42,899 bases of DNA, taken from contig JAFTLE010000004.1 of the NCBI GenBank assembly GCA_017452895.1, positions 1-42,899 on the forward strand. Reading direction: 5' to 3'. The notes beneath the pieces are model-generated. The model was not told where the DNA came from. It made no database searches and saw nothing but the letters and a program-made list of their open reading frames with translations. This DNA comes from Clostridia bacterium (GTDB lineage Bacteria > Bacillota > Clostridia > Oscillospirales > CAG-272). Both the position numbers and the translations under genes were made by a program. Positions 16,212 through 24,443 of the stretch are shown piece by piece (the stretch's first letter is position 1; every line of letters starts with the position of its first letter).

Positions 16212-16240
16212 TTGACTTTTTATTATTTCTGTATTATTCT
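16212..16240 (+). promoter_or_regulatory. Probable promoter of the M18-pepF operon
   Basis: -35 TTGACT (16212-16217), 17-base spacer, weaker -10 TATTCT (16235-16240). It abuts the pepD promoter, so one regulator or polymerase could affect both directions. Confidence 0.6.
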
Positions 16241-16291
16241 ATAAATATTATGGTATTTTTTTAAGAGAAAAACTCCGAAAGCGAGAAAAAA

Positions 16292-17587
16292 ATGTGTAAC
16301 GTTAACGGCTTTTTATCATTTCTGAAGGAGGCACCCGTCGCCGCGCTGACGGTTGACGCGATCCGCCGCCGTCTGCTTTCCGCGGGCTTTCACTCCCTTT
16401 CGCTTGATTTTGATGCGCTTGAGGACGGAGCGGGCTACTTCATAGAGATCGATCGCTCCGCCCTATTTGCCTTTCGCGCCGTGAAGGACGCGCGCGGTAT
16501 TATGGCGGTTGCGGCGCATGCCGATTCGCCGACGCTTGCCGTCCTGCCGACCCCTGAGCGAGGCACGTCGCCCTATCTGCGTCTGGCAGTCGAAAAGTAC
16601 GGCGGTATCAACCCCGCGACGCTTCTTGACCGCCCCCTTTCGGTTGCGGGAAAGGTTGCCTGCCGCACCCCCAACGGCGTTGAAACGAAAACAGTTGACC
16701 TTGATCGCGATCTTTTCATCATTCCCTCGGTCGCTCCGCATCTGACGCGCACCAAGACCGAGAATGCGCCGCTTGATCCCGCGGTCGACCTGCAGCCGCT
16801 TTTCGGACTTGAAAACGCCTCGCTCTACGATCTCGTAGCAGAGAAGCTCGCGATCCCGCGTGTCGATCTTCTCGATGCGGAGCTTTTCCTTTACAACCGC
16901 ACCGTTCCCACCCTGCTTGGTGCGAAGGGAGAGCTTCTTGCCGCACCACGCCTTGACGATCTTTTCTCGGTCTATCCCGCGCTCTGTGCCCTTCTTGACG
17001 CAACGCCAACGCACAGCATTCCGTTGCTCGCCGTCTTTGATCACGAGGAGGTCGGCTCCTCCACGCGCAGCGGTGCCGCATCCCCGATTTTGACTCGCAT
17101 ACTTGAACGCATCTGCGGCGCACTCTCGCTCTCCTTTGACACGGTGAATCAAAACAGCCTATTCATTTCGGCGGACGGAGCGCATGCAAAGCACCCAAGT
17201 CACCCCGAGTATAGCGAGCAGACCGCAGCACCGATCCTTGGCGGCGGTATCGTGATCAAGCACAACGCAAACCGCCGTTATACGACGGGTGCCGAATCTG
17301 CCGCGATCTTCCGCGAGATCTGCCACCGCCGCAGCGTGCCCGTTCAGGATTACGCCAACCGCCCCGATATTTCGGGCGGCTCGACCCTCGGCGCCGTTGC
17401 CCTGTCAAATCTACCGATGCTAGCCGTTGATATCGGTGCCGCACAGCTCGCGATGCATTCAAGCTATGAAACCGCGGCGTGCGCCGACCTTACCGCCCTT
17501 TATCGCGGATTCGTTGCCGTCTATGAGACCGCCCTTACCCAAAGTGGCGACGGCTATTGGATTGAGCTATCCGAAAGGAGGATCTGA
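16292..17587 (+). CDS. Aminopeptidase, M18 family
   Basis: A 431-aa tetrahedral-type di-zinc aminopeptidase that prefers acidic or neutral N-terminal residues in related enzymes. Metal-site motifs are AHADSP (H76, D78), DHEEVGS (D250, H251, E252, E253) and AMHSSYE (H389); ISADGAHAKHP and SGGSTLGA are further family marks. It acts in the cytoplasm on peptides made by endopeptidases, such as the PepF gene that follows. The start codon at 16292 lacks a strong ribosome binding site (only GCGAGAAA upstream), so translation may be modest. The stop codon overlaps the next start (TGATG), which points to translational coupling. Confidence 0.92.
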   Translation: MCNVNGFLSFLKEAPVAALTVDAIRRRLLSAGFHSLSLDFDALEDGAGYFIEIDRSALFAFRAVKDARGIMAVAAHADSPTLAVLPTPERGTSPYLRLAVEKYGGINPATLLDRPLSVAGKVACRTPNGVETKTVDLDRDLFIIPSVAPHLTRTKTENAPLDPAVDLQPLFGLENASLYDLVAEKLAIPRVDLLDAELFLYNRTVPTLLGAKGELLAAPRLDDLFSVYPALCALLDATPTHSIPLLAVFDHEEVGSSTRSGAASPILTRILERICGALSLSFDTVNQNSLFISADGAHAKHPSHPEYSEQTAAPILGGGIVIKHNANRRYTTGAESAAIFREICHRRSVPVQDYANRPDISGGSTLGAVALSNLPMLAVDIGAAQLAMHSSYETAACADLTALYRGFVAVYETALTQSGDGYWIELSERRI

Positions 17588-19386
17588 TGAATACCGAAAA
17601 AATCAAGACCCGTGCCGAGGTGGCAGTGGAGGATACCTGGGACCTCTCGGTCCTTTTCCCAAGTGATGACGATTGGCGCACGGCATTTGAAAAAATCCCC
17701 GCGCTCGGTGATTCGCTTGCCGCTTATCGCGGACGGCTTTCCGACTCTGCTGACATTCTTTTATCCTTTCTGAAGGCATCCGATGCCGCTGACCTCTCGC
17801 TTGAAGCAATCGCACAGTACGCAAGCCGAAAGTCGGATGAGGACACGGCAAACGCAAAGTACGCCGATATGCGCGGCAAGGTGCAGTCTGCATTTGCCGA
17901 ATATGGAAGCAAGCTGTCCTTCGTGAGCCCTGAGCTTCTGGCAATCCCAGACGAAAGGCTCGACGGATTTTACGAGGCGTGTCCAGCACTCTCGGAATAC
18001 CGCCGCTATCTTGACACCCTGCGCCGCCGCCGCGCCCATATCCTCAGCGATGCCGAGGAGCGCATCCTTGCGGCAAGTGCCGAGCTTGCATCCGCACCCG
18101 AAAACATCTACTCGATGCTCCAGAATGCCGACCTTCGCTTTCCCGACGTCACTGACGGCGACGGCGTGGCGCATCCGCTCACCGCGGGCAGCTATATCAC
18201 CCTGATGCATTCTCCTGACCGCGTTCTGCGCGAGAACACCTTCCGTAGCTTTTACGCGGTCTTCGACGCTGTGAAAAACACCTGTGCCGCAGCGCTTGAC
18301 GCGCAGGTGCGCGCGCTGATGTTCAAGGCACGCCTTCGCAACTATCCCGACACGCTGACCGCCTCGCTCGACCGCACCGAGGTGCCAATCGAGGTCTACA
18401 AAAACCTCATTGAAACGGTGCGCGGGCATATGGACGCAATGCATCGCTATCTTGCCGTCCGTCAAAAGAAAATGGGGCTGGATACGTTGCATATGTACGA
18501 CATCTATACGCCGATCGTCAGCGAAAGCGATCGCTGTATCTCCTTTGCCGAGGCGAAGGAGACCGTGCTTGAAGCGCTCGCGCCGCTCGGCGAGGATTAT
18601 CTCTCGATTTTGCGTGGGGGCTTCCAAAGCCGCTGGATCGACGTCTACGAAAACGTCGGCAAGCGCGGCGGTGCCTACTCCTCGGGCGCGCGACCGCACC
18701 CCTATGTTCTTCTCAATCACAAGGATACCCTTGACGGCGAATTCACGCTCGCGCATGAGATGGGGCACGCCCTGCACTCCTATCTTTCGGCAAAGCATCA
18801 GCCCTACGTCAATTCGGATTACGTCATCTTCGTTGCCGAGGTTGCCTCAACCTGCAACGAGGTGCTGTTGATGAAGCATCTACTCTCCAAAACGACCGAC
18901 AAAAAAGAACGCGCTTATCTCATCAATTACTTCCTCGAGCAGTTCCGCACCACGCTCTACCGACAGACGATGTTCGCCGAATTTGAGTGGGAGATCAACC
19001 GCCGCGCCGAAGCGGGAGAGTCGCTGACCGCAGAGCTGCTCAGCGAGATCTACTATGATCTGAACCGCATTTATTACGGCGAGCATATGGAGATCGACCG
19101 CGAGATCGCGCTCGAATGGTCGCGCGTATCGCACTTCTATTATAATTTCTATGTCTTCCAATACGCAACGGGCTTTTCCGCCGCCGTCGCGCTCGCACAG
19201 CGCATCCTCTCGGAGGGCGCGCCCGCCGTTTCCGATTATCTTGCCTTTTTGTCCTCGGGCAGTGCCGCCGATCCTATTACGCTCCTTCAGCGTGCGGGGG
19301 TTGATATGACGGCACCTACGCCAATCGTCAGCGCCCTGTCGCTCTTTGACGAGTTGATTACGGAATTCGACACGCTTCTATCATAA
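17587..19386 (+). CDS. pepF: Oligoendopeptidase F (M3B)
   Basis: A 599-aa zinc endopeptidase. The HExxH motif is TLAHEMGHALHSY (H390, E391, H394), with the third ligand Glu expected in the downstream VAEVASTCNEVL helix. The N-terminal oligoendopeptidase F domain (about residues 110-180) precedes the peptidase domain, and YYNFYVFQYATGF near residue 520 is typical of PepF. It cuts oligopeptides of roughly 7-17 residues inside the cell, feeding the neighbouring aminopeptidases. The start codon overlaps the M18 stop by one base, and GAAAGGAGG lies inside the upstream gene. A strong terminator follows. Confidence 0.94.
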   Translation: MNTEKIKTRAEVAVEDTWDLSVLFPSDDDWRTAFEKIPALGDSLAAYRGRLSDSADILLSFLKASDAADLSLEAIAQYASRKSDEDTANAKYADMRGKVQSAFAEYGSKLSFVSPELLAIPDERLDGFYEACPALSEYRRYLDTLRRRRAHILSDAEERILAASAELASAPENIYSMLQNADLRFPDVTDGDGVAHPLTAGSYITLMHSPDRVLRENTFRSFYAVFDAVKNTCAAALDAQVRALMFKARLRNYPDTLTASLDRTEVPIEVYKNLIETVRGHMDAMHRYLAVRQKKMGLDTLHMYDIYTPIVSESDRCISFAEAKETVLEALAPLGEDYLSILRGGFQSRWIDVYENVGKRGGAYSSGARPHPYVLLNHKDTLDGEFTLAHEMGHALHSYLSAKHQPYVNSDYVIFVAEVASTCNEVLLMKHLLSKTTDKKERAYLINYFLEQFRTTLYRQTMFAEFEWEINRRAEAGESLTAELLSEIYYDLNRIYYGEHMEIDREIALEWSRVSHFYYNFYVFQYATGFSAAVALAQRILSEGAPAVSDYLAFLSSGSAADPITLLQRAGVDMTAPTPIVSALSLFDELITEFDTLLS

Positions 19387-19412
19387 AAAAGAGCCGAAAG
19401 GCTCTTTTTTAT
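19383..19412 (+). terminator. Terminator of the M18-pepF operon
   Basis: AAAAAAGAGCC and GGCTCTTTTTT around a GAAA tetraloop, directly after the pepF stop codon. Confidence 0.92.
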
Positions 19413-19661
19413 GTGCATATTGCAAAAAAGGGTGCGATCTTTTTTGTGCAGAACGCCGTTTTTTAAAAAAAGAAAACAAAAGTGTCCCGAAATATGTTAA
19501 AATGTATAGGGTAATAAAAATTAAAGGCATACGAATAGGGAGACTGTTATAAAAAAATATTTCTTTATTTCTACGTCGTCTGTAACGGACAAAACATCGT
19601 GATCCCTCCCCGCTCCACCGTTTCCGTTGCACTCGTCGCAGAGTAATTTGATGGAGGAACA

Positions 19662-20546
19662 ATGAAAAAAATCTGTCTTTTGTGCGTGATTCTTCTTCTC
19701 ATTTTTGCATTTCTGCCAATACTCACACTTACTGCCGCAACACCGACAGAGTTTGACGGCGTGCTGACCTGCCTTGGCATATCGGCAAGGGTCGATGGTG
19801 AGAGCAACGGACTCCGTACGCTCTACAAGATCGACCTTCAGAAACTTTCCGCCTTGGAATCGGCGGGCTATTCTCTTGAGATCGGCGCTCTTTTGGGTGT
19901 TGGCAGCTACGGCGACAAAACGCTTTACAGTTTCAGCGACCTGACGCTTGAAAATGCCGTGCAGAGTCAGAATCTTACGGCGGCAACCGTCTACGCCACC
20001 AATCCCGATGCCTCCGCATCCTATACCTTCCTCACCTACACCGAGGGGGAGAGTGCAGCCTTTGCGCTCACGCTTCAGTTCGGTGACGATGCGAAAACGG
20101 CGGATGCCCCGCGTGAGCGCTATCTTGCAAGCTTCCTTTACCGTGGCTTCCTTCGCGCGGTCGATCCCGCGGGCAATGTGACCGTCGTCTACGCCGATCC
20201 CGCAGAGTCCTACCGCGGCGGCGTATCCTTGAACGACGTGGCACGCACTCTGACAGAGGGCGGTGAGTATGCCGATTCGGAATCGCTCTTAGCACTCATT
20301 GCAAGGGTTGGTCACCGCGTCACCCTCGTCTGCAAGAATCCGAACGGCGGTGCCATCGAAACCGTCGCGATCCTCTACGTTCCAAGCGGCGAGTGCGCCG
20401 ATCTGTCCGATCTGCCAAGCGATCTCGTTCCCGATGGATATTCCTTCGAGGCTTGGAATTACGGCGGTAAACCGATCACTGCGGATATCCAGATCCACGC
20501 CATCCTGACCGAAAAGGAGAACTCCTGGTCGCCGCCGATCCAATAG
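19662..20546 (+). CDS. Secreted protein with an InlB-repeat-like C-terminal unit
   Basis: A 294-aa protein with a Sec signal peptide (KKICLLCVILLLIFAFLPIL, cleavage likely after LTAA near residue 26). The middle part (about 30-200) has no motif I recognise. The last 75 residues (VTLVCKNPNGGAIETV, then GYSFEAWNYGGKPI) look like a degenerate B-repeat. They end in TADIQIHAIL...SWSPPIQ, which parallels the end of the lipoprotein at 1152-2198. It should be exported; no anchor is seen. The start has ATGGAGGAAC upstream. A possible extended -10 (TGT-TAAAAT, 19495-19503) lies 158 bases upstream, so the gene may have a long leader without recognised structure. Confidence 0.7.
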   Translation: MKKICLLCVILLLIFAFLPILTLTAATPTEFDGVLTCLGISARVDGESNGLRTLYKIDLQKLSALESAGYSLEIGALLGVGSYGDKTLYSFSDLTLENAVQSQNLTAATVYATNPDASASYTFLTYTEGESAAFALTLQFGDDAKTADAPRERYLASFLYRGFLRAVDPAGNVTVVYADPAESYRGGVSLNDVARTLTEGGEYADSESLLALIARVGHRVTLVCKNPNGGAIETVAILYVPSGECADLSDLPSDLVPDGYSFEAWNYGGKPITADIQIHAILTEKENSWSPPIQ

Positions 20547-20579
20547 AAAAAGGCTCCAAACGGAGCCTTTTTCTATTGG
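20540..20579. terminator. Bidirectional terminator with 18-base arms
   Basis: Perfect 18-base arms around loop AAAC (20558-20561), core GGCTCC/GGAGCC with A- and T-runs. It ends the secreted-protein gene and also lies at the end of the HAD remnant on the other strand. Confidence 0.92.
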
Positions 20580-20651
20580 GTATAGTGCTTCAGAATGTAT
20601 TCGATGCAGCTCGCTGTTCAAAAGTGTACCGTCAAGATCGCACGCGATCAT
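20573..20651 (-). pseudogene. HAD-superfamily (Cof-like) phosphatase gene reduced to its two ends
   Basis: The minus strand begins MIACDLDGTLLNSE, the motif I region of HAD hydrolases with the nucleophile Asp. After about 16 codons it continues, in another frame, as IEYILKHYTQ-stop, which reads like the C-terminal helix of a Cof-type hydrolase. The whole middle (normally more than 230 residues) is missing. A consensus promoter (20698-20726) upstream and a terminator downstream are still there, so a short RNA of about 120-150 bases could still be made. I infer a large internal deletion with frameshift. Confidence 0.65.
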
Positions 20652-20697
20652 TTTATAGGTTGCCTATGGACCCTCCCAAGTGTTTTCAAGGGATGAA

Positions 20698-20726
20698 ATT
20701 TTAGCATATGACGCGGATTTTGTCAA
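20698..20726 (-). promoter_or_regulatory. Leftward promoter facing the HAD remnant
   Basis: -35 TTGACA (20726-20721), 17-base spacer, -10 TAAAAT (20703-20698) on the minus strand. It shares a palindrome with the opposite promoter. Confidence 0.7.
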
Positions 20727-20740
20727 GCATATGCTTGACA
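20721..20740. promoter_or_regulatory. Perfect 20-bp palindrome joining two divergent -35 elements
   Basis: TGTCAAGCATATGCTTGACA is its own reverse complement. Its two ends are the -35 hexamers of the leftward and rightward promoters. This is an operator candidate for control of the paaK-ior operon; part of the symmetry is forced by the two TTGACA boxes, but the central GCATATGC is not. Confidence 0.6.
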
Positions 20741-20763
20741 GAACGCCGATGATATATTATAAT
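20735..20763 (+). promoter_or_regulatory. Consensus promoter of the paaK-ior operon
   Basis: TTGACA (20735-20740), exactly 17 bases, TATAAT (20758-20763): a full match to the sigma-A consensus, implying strong transcription unless repressed. Confidence 0.88.
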
Positions 20764-20829
20764 ATAACATTATAGTACAAATTGACGGAGATCACGTTGC
20801 GGTCTGCCGTTTTAAAAAGAGGAAACAAA

Positions 20830-22128
20830 ATGATCTGGTCGAAAGAAGAAACCCTATCAAGAAAAGAAATCGAGGCTTTACAGCTATCCCGTCTGCAGGA
20901 AACCGTCAAGCGCGTCTACGAAAAGGTCGCGCCCTACCGCGCGAAGATGGATGCGGCAGGTGTCCGACCCGAGGATATCAAATGCCTTGCGGATCTTGCG
21001 AAGCTTCCCTTCGTCACCAAGCAGGATATGCGTGACAACTATCCCTTCGGGCTGTTTGCCGTGCCGAAGGATGATCTTGTCAGAATCCACGCCTCCAGCG
21101 GCACGACGGGCAAGCCGACGGTCGTCGGGTATACCGAAAACGATCTGAAGATGTGGACTGAGTGTGTCTCCCGTATCGCCTGCATGGGCGGTGCTACGAA
21201 AAAGGATGTAGCGCAGATCTGCTTCGGCTACGGTATGTTTACGGGTGCGCTCGGACTGCATTACGGACTTGAAAATATCGGCGCTGCGATCGTTCCCTCA
21301 TCGACGGGCAACTCCGAAAAGCAGATCATGTATATGAAGGATTTTGAGACCACCCTGCTCGTCGCCACTCCCTCCTACGCGCTCCGTCTGGCGGAGGTCG
21401 CGCGTGAGCTGGGCGTCGATCCCAAAAAGGATCTGAAGGTGAAGATCGGTCTTGTCGGCAGTGAGATGCTGACCGACGCGATGCGCGCCGAGATGCACAA
21501 GTGCTGGGGGGATGAAATGCTCATCACCTCGAACTACGGTATGAGCGAGCTGATGGGCCCCGGCGTATCGGGTGAATGCGAATACATGGACGGCATGCAC
21601 ATCAACGAGGACTATTTTATCCCCGAGATCATCGACCCCGTAACGGGTGAGGTGCTGCCCGAGGGAGAGAAGGGCGAGCTTGTCATCACCTGCATCAAGA
21701 AGGAGGGCTTGCCGCTCATCCGCTACCGAACTAAGGATATTACGCGCCTGACCTACGCGCCCTGCAAATGCGGACGCACCTTCTGCCGTATGGAAAACCT
21801 CTCGGGTCGCAGCGACGATATGCTGAAGATCCGTGGCGTGAACGTCTTCCCGAGCCAGATCGAGGAGGTCATTCTCGGCTTCGACGAGTTAGGACCGCAC
21901 TATGAGATCGTCGTTGAGCGTGACGGTTACCTTGATAAGCTGACCGTCAGGGTCGAGCTTGCACACTCCACCGACTCCTTCGCGGAGCTGGAGCGCCTTG
22001 CCGCCGATGTCAAGGGCAGACTCAAAACGATGCTTGGCGTGGATGCCAAGGTCAAGCTGGAATCCCCCAATACCCTCCAGCGCTTTGAGGGAAAAGCAAA
22101 GCGCGTTAAGGATCTAAGGAGTAAATAA
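20830..22128 (+). CDS. paaK: Phenylacetate-CoA ligase family enzyme
   Basis: A 432-aa AMP-forming acyl-CoA ligase. The ATP loop is SSGTTGKPT (residues 89-97); SNYGMSELMGPGVSGEC (about 240-256) and SGRSDDMLKIRGVNVFPSQIE (about 335-355) are the adenylation-family motifs in the PaaK form. It links phenylacetate or indoleacetate to CoA, or runs in reverse. Being first in an operon with iorAB, it most likely interconverts the arylacetyl-CoA made by IorAB with the free arylacetate. The start chosen is the ATG at 20830 (MIWSKEE) with AGAGGA upstream; an upstream in-frame codon at 20782 has no ribosome binding site. Confidence 0.93.
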   Translation: MIWSKEETLSRKEIEALQLSRLQETVKRVYEKVAPYRAKMDAAGVRPEDIKCLADLAKLPFVTKQDMRDNYPFGLFAVPKDDLVRIHASSGTTGKPTVVGYTENDLKMWTECVSRIACMGGATKKDVAQICFGYGMFTGALGLHYGLENIGAAIVPSSTGNSEKQIMYMKDFETTLLVATPSYALRLAEVARELGVDPKKDLKVKIGLVGSEMLTDAMRAEMHKCWGDEMLITSNYGMSELMGPGVSGECEYMDGMHINEDYFIPEIIDPVTGEVLPEGEKGELVITCIKKEGLPLIRYRTKDITRLTYAPCKCGRTFCRMENLSGRSDDMLKIRGVNVFPSQIEEVILGFDELGPHYEIVVERDGYLDKLTVRVELAHSTDSFAELERLAADVKGRLKTMLGVDAKVKLESPNTLQRFEGKAKRVKDLRSK

Positions 22129-22129
22129 A

Positions 22130-23869
22130 ATGAACGAAACAGTCATTATGCTCGGCAATGAGGCGATCGCGCGCGGCGCGTATGAGGCAGGTGTAAAGGT
22201 CTCCTCCGCATACCCCGGCACCCCCAGCACCGAGATCAGTGAGAATTTAGCAAAGTACGATGCGGTCTATACCGAGTGGGCACCGAATGAGAAGGTCGCG
22301 CTCGAGGTCGCCATCGGCGCATCCATTGCGGGCGCACGCAGCCTTGCTTGTATGAAGCACGTCGGACTCAACGTCGCGAGCGATCCGCTCTACACCTTTG
22401 CCTACACGGGCGTTGGCGGCGGCTCGGTCATTGTCGTTGCGGACGACCCCGGTCTTGCCAGCTCGCAGAACGAGCAGGACACCCGTATGATCGCACGCTC
22501 GGCACACATTCCCGTGCTGGAGCCCTCCGACAGCAAAGAGGCGAAGGAATTCGTAAAGCTCGCGTATGAGATTAGCGAGAAGTACGACACCCCCGTGATC
22601 CTTCGCACCACGACGAAGCTCGCACATTCGCAGAGCGCTGTCACCCTCTGTGACAGAGTCGAGGTCGCCGATAAGGTCTACGAAAGAAATGTATCGAAGT
22701 ATGTGATGATGCCTGCCTCGGCAATCGGCCGTCACCTTGTGGTCGAGGACAGAGAAAACCGCCTGAGCGAGGACGCGTCCGCGCTTGCGATCAACCGCGT
22801 TGAAATGGCAGATACGAAGATCGGCTTTATCACGAGCGGAATTGCCTATCAGTATGTCAAGGAGGTCTGCCCCGACGCGAGCGTTCTGAAGCTCGGTATG
22901 GTCAACCCCCTGCCGAAGAAGCTGATCGAGGAGTTCGCGAAAAAGGTCGACACCCTTTATATCTTCGAGGAGCTTGAGCCCGTGATCGAGGAGCAGGTAC
23001 GCGCCCTCGGGATCTCGGTGAAGGGCAAGGAATGCTTTACAAAGCAGGGCGAGTACAGCGCAAACCTTCTGCGCCGTGTTCTTTACGGAAAGGACGGCGC
23101 GACCTTCGAGCGGATCGATACGCCCAACCGCCCCCCGATCCTTTGCCCCGGCTGTCCGCACAGAAGCGTTTTCTCGGTGCTGAATAAGCTGAAGATCCAC
23201 GCCTCGGGCGATATCGGATGCTACACCCTCGGCGCCGTCGCACCGCTCGGCGTCATCGATACCACCGTCTGCATGGGGGCGGGCATCTCGATGCTCCACG
23301 GTATGGAAAAGGCAATGGGGAAGGATTATATCAAAAATTGGGTTGCCGTCATCGGTGACTCCACCTTCTTACATACGGGCGTGAATTCGCTGATCAATCT
23401 GGTTTATAATAAGTCCACGGGTACGGTCATCATTCTCGACAACCGCACCACGGGTATGACGGGACATCAGGAGCACGCCGCAACGGGTAAGACCCTGAAG
23501 GGTGAGGACACATACGCGATCGATCTGTCGGTGCTTTGCCGCTCGGTCGGTGTACCGAACGTCCTCGTCGTTGATGCCTTTGATGTTGCCACGCTTGAGA
23601 AGACGGTGAAGGAAAGCGTTTCTTCCGACACGCTCACCGTCATCATTGCAAAGGCACCCTGCGCCCTGCTGAAGGGACAGAAATTCCCGAACGTATGCGT
23701 TTGCGATACGGAAAAGTGCAAAAAGTGCGGCATGTGTCTGAAGATCGGATGCCCCGCGCTGACAAAGCAGGCAGACGGCACCGTGAAGATCGACGAAACG
23801 ATGTGTAATGGCTGCGGTCTGTGTATGAGCTACTGCAAATTCGGTGCGATCTCTAAGGTAGGTAGATGA
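22130..23869 (+). CDS. iorA: Indolepyruvate ferredoxin oxidoreductase, alpha subunit
   Basis: A 579-aa cytoplasmic subunit that oxidatively decarboxylates aryl pyruvates to arylacetyl-CoA and passes electrons to ferredoxin. The N-terminal pyrimidine domain begins LGNEAIARGAYEAGVKVSSAYPGTPS. The TPP/Mg part includes CPGCPHRSVF (about 342-351), ASGDIGCYTLG and IGDSTFLHTG. The C-terminus carries two 4Fe-4S clusters: C530-x2-C-x2-C-x4-C followed by CNGCGLCMSYC. It is typical IorA in length and order. AAGGAG precedes the start, and iorB follows after one base. Enzyme activity usually requires strict anaerobiosis. Confidence 0.95.
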   Translation: MNETVIMLGNEAIARGAYEAGVKVSSAYPGTPSTEISENLAKYDAVYTEWAPNEKVALEVAIGASIAGARSLACMKHVGLNVASDPLYTFAYTGVGGGSVIVVADDPGLASSQNEQDTRMIARSAHIPVLEPSDSKEAKEFVKLAYEISEKYDTPVILRTTTKLAHSQSAVTLCDRVEVADKVYERNVSKYVMMPASAIGRHLVVEDRENRLSEDASALAINRVEMADTKIGFITSGIAYQYVKEVCPDASVLKLGMVNPLPKKLIEEFAKKVDTLYIFEELEPVIEEQVRALGISVKGKECFTKQGEYSANLLRRVLYGKDGATFERIDTPNRPPILCPGCPHRSVFSVLNKLKIHASGDIGCYTLGAVAPLGVIDTTVCMGAGISMLHGMEKAMGKDYIKNWVAVIGDSTFLHTGVNSLINLVYNKSTGTVIILDNRTTGMTGHQEHAATGKTLKGEDTYAIDLSVLCRSVGVPNVLVVDAFDVATLEKTVKESVSSDTLTVIIAKAPCALLKGQKFPNVCVCDTEKCKKCGMCLKIGCPALTKQADGTVKIDETMCNGCGLCMSYCKFGAISKVGR

Positions 23870-23870
23870 T

Positions 23871-24440
23871 ATGATAAAGAATATTATGATTGTAGGTGTC
23901 GGCGGACAGGGCACGCTTCTGACCAGCCGCATCATTGGAAAGACCGCCCTCGCCGCAGGGCTGGAAGTAAAGATCTCCGAGGTACACGGAATGGCACAGC
24001 GCGGCGGAAGCGTCGTGACCTTCGTTCGTTACGGCGAGCGGGTGTACGAGCCCGTCGTTGAGGAGGGAGAGGCTGACGTCATCATTGCCTTCGAGCGATT
24101 GGAGGCACAGCGTTACGCTCATTTTCTCAAGAAGGACGGCGTGTTGATCGTCAACGATTGCCGCATTGATCCGATGACCGTCGTCATCGGTGCGAAGCAG
24201 TATCCCGAGGGCATTATTGAGACGCTGAAAAAGAAGCACAGCGTTTACGTCATCGACGGTATGCAGATCGCGAAGGATCTCGGCAACAGTAAGGTGCTCA
24301 ATTCCGTCGTGCTCGGCTACGCCGCAAAGCATATCGGCTTTGACAAGGAAAGCTGGCTTGAAACCGTGAAGGCAACCGTTCCGCCGAAGACCGTAGATCT
24401 GAACCTCAAGGCATTTCTGGAAGGCTACGAAGGAGTGTAA
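23871..24440 (+). CDS. iorB: Indolepyruvate ferredoxin oxidoreductase, beta subunit
   Basis: A 189-aa gamma-type subunit of 2-oxoacid:ferredoxin oxidoreductases. It starts with the GVGGQGTLLTSR loop (residues 9-20) and has the EVHGMAQRGGSVVTFVR segment (about 42-58) that is typical of IorB. It pairs with IorA to form the working enzyme. The gene is one base after iorA and carries, at its own end, the GAAGGAG site for the ACT-domain gene, so the three are tightly coupled. Confidence 0.95.
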   Translation: MIKNIMIVGVGGQGTLLTSRIIGKTALAAGLEVKISEVHGMAQRGGSVVTFVRYGERVYEPVVEEGEADVIIAFERLEAQRYAHFLKKDGVLIVNDCRIDPMTVVIGAKQYPEGIIETLKKKHSVYVIDGMQIAKDLGNSKVLNSVVLGYAAKHIGFDKESWLETVKATVPPKTVDLNLKAFLEGYEGV

Positions 24441-24443
24441 GTT

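Noticed and set aside
17761..18798. Long open frame antisense to pepF
   Set aside because: Composition is that of an antisense shadow; it has no binding site and lies fully over a strong pepF gene.
22247..23299. Long open frame antisense to iorA
   Set aside because: It mirrors the codon bias of iorA and shows no protein-family features.
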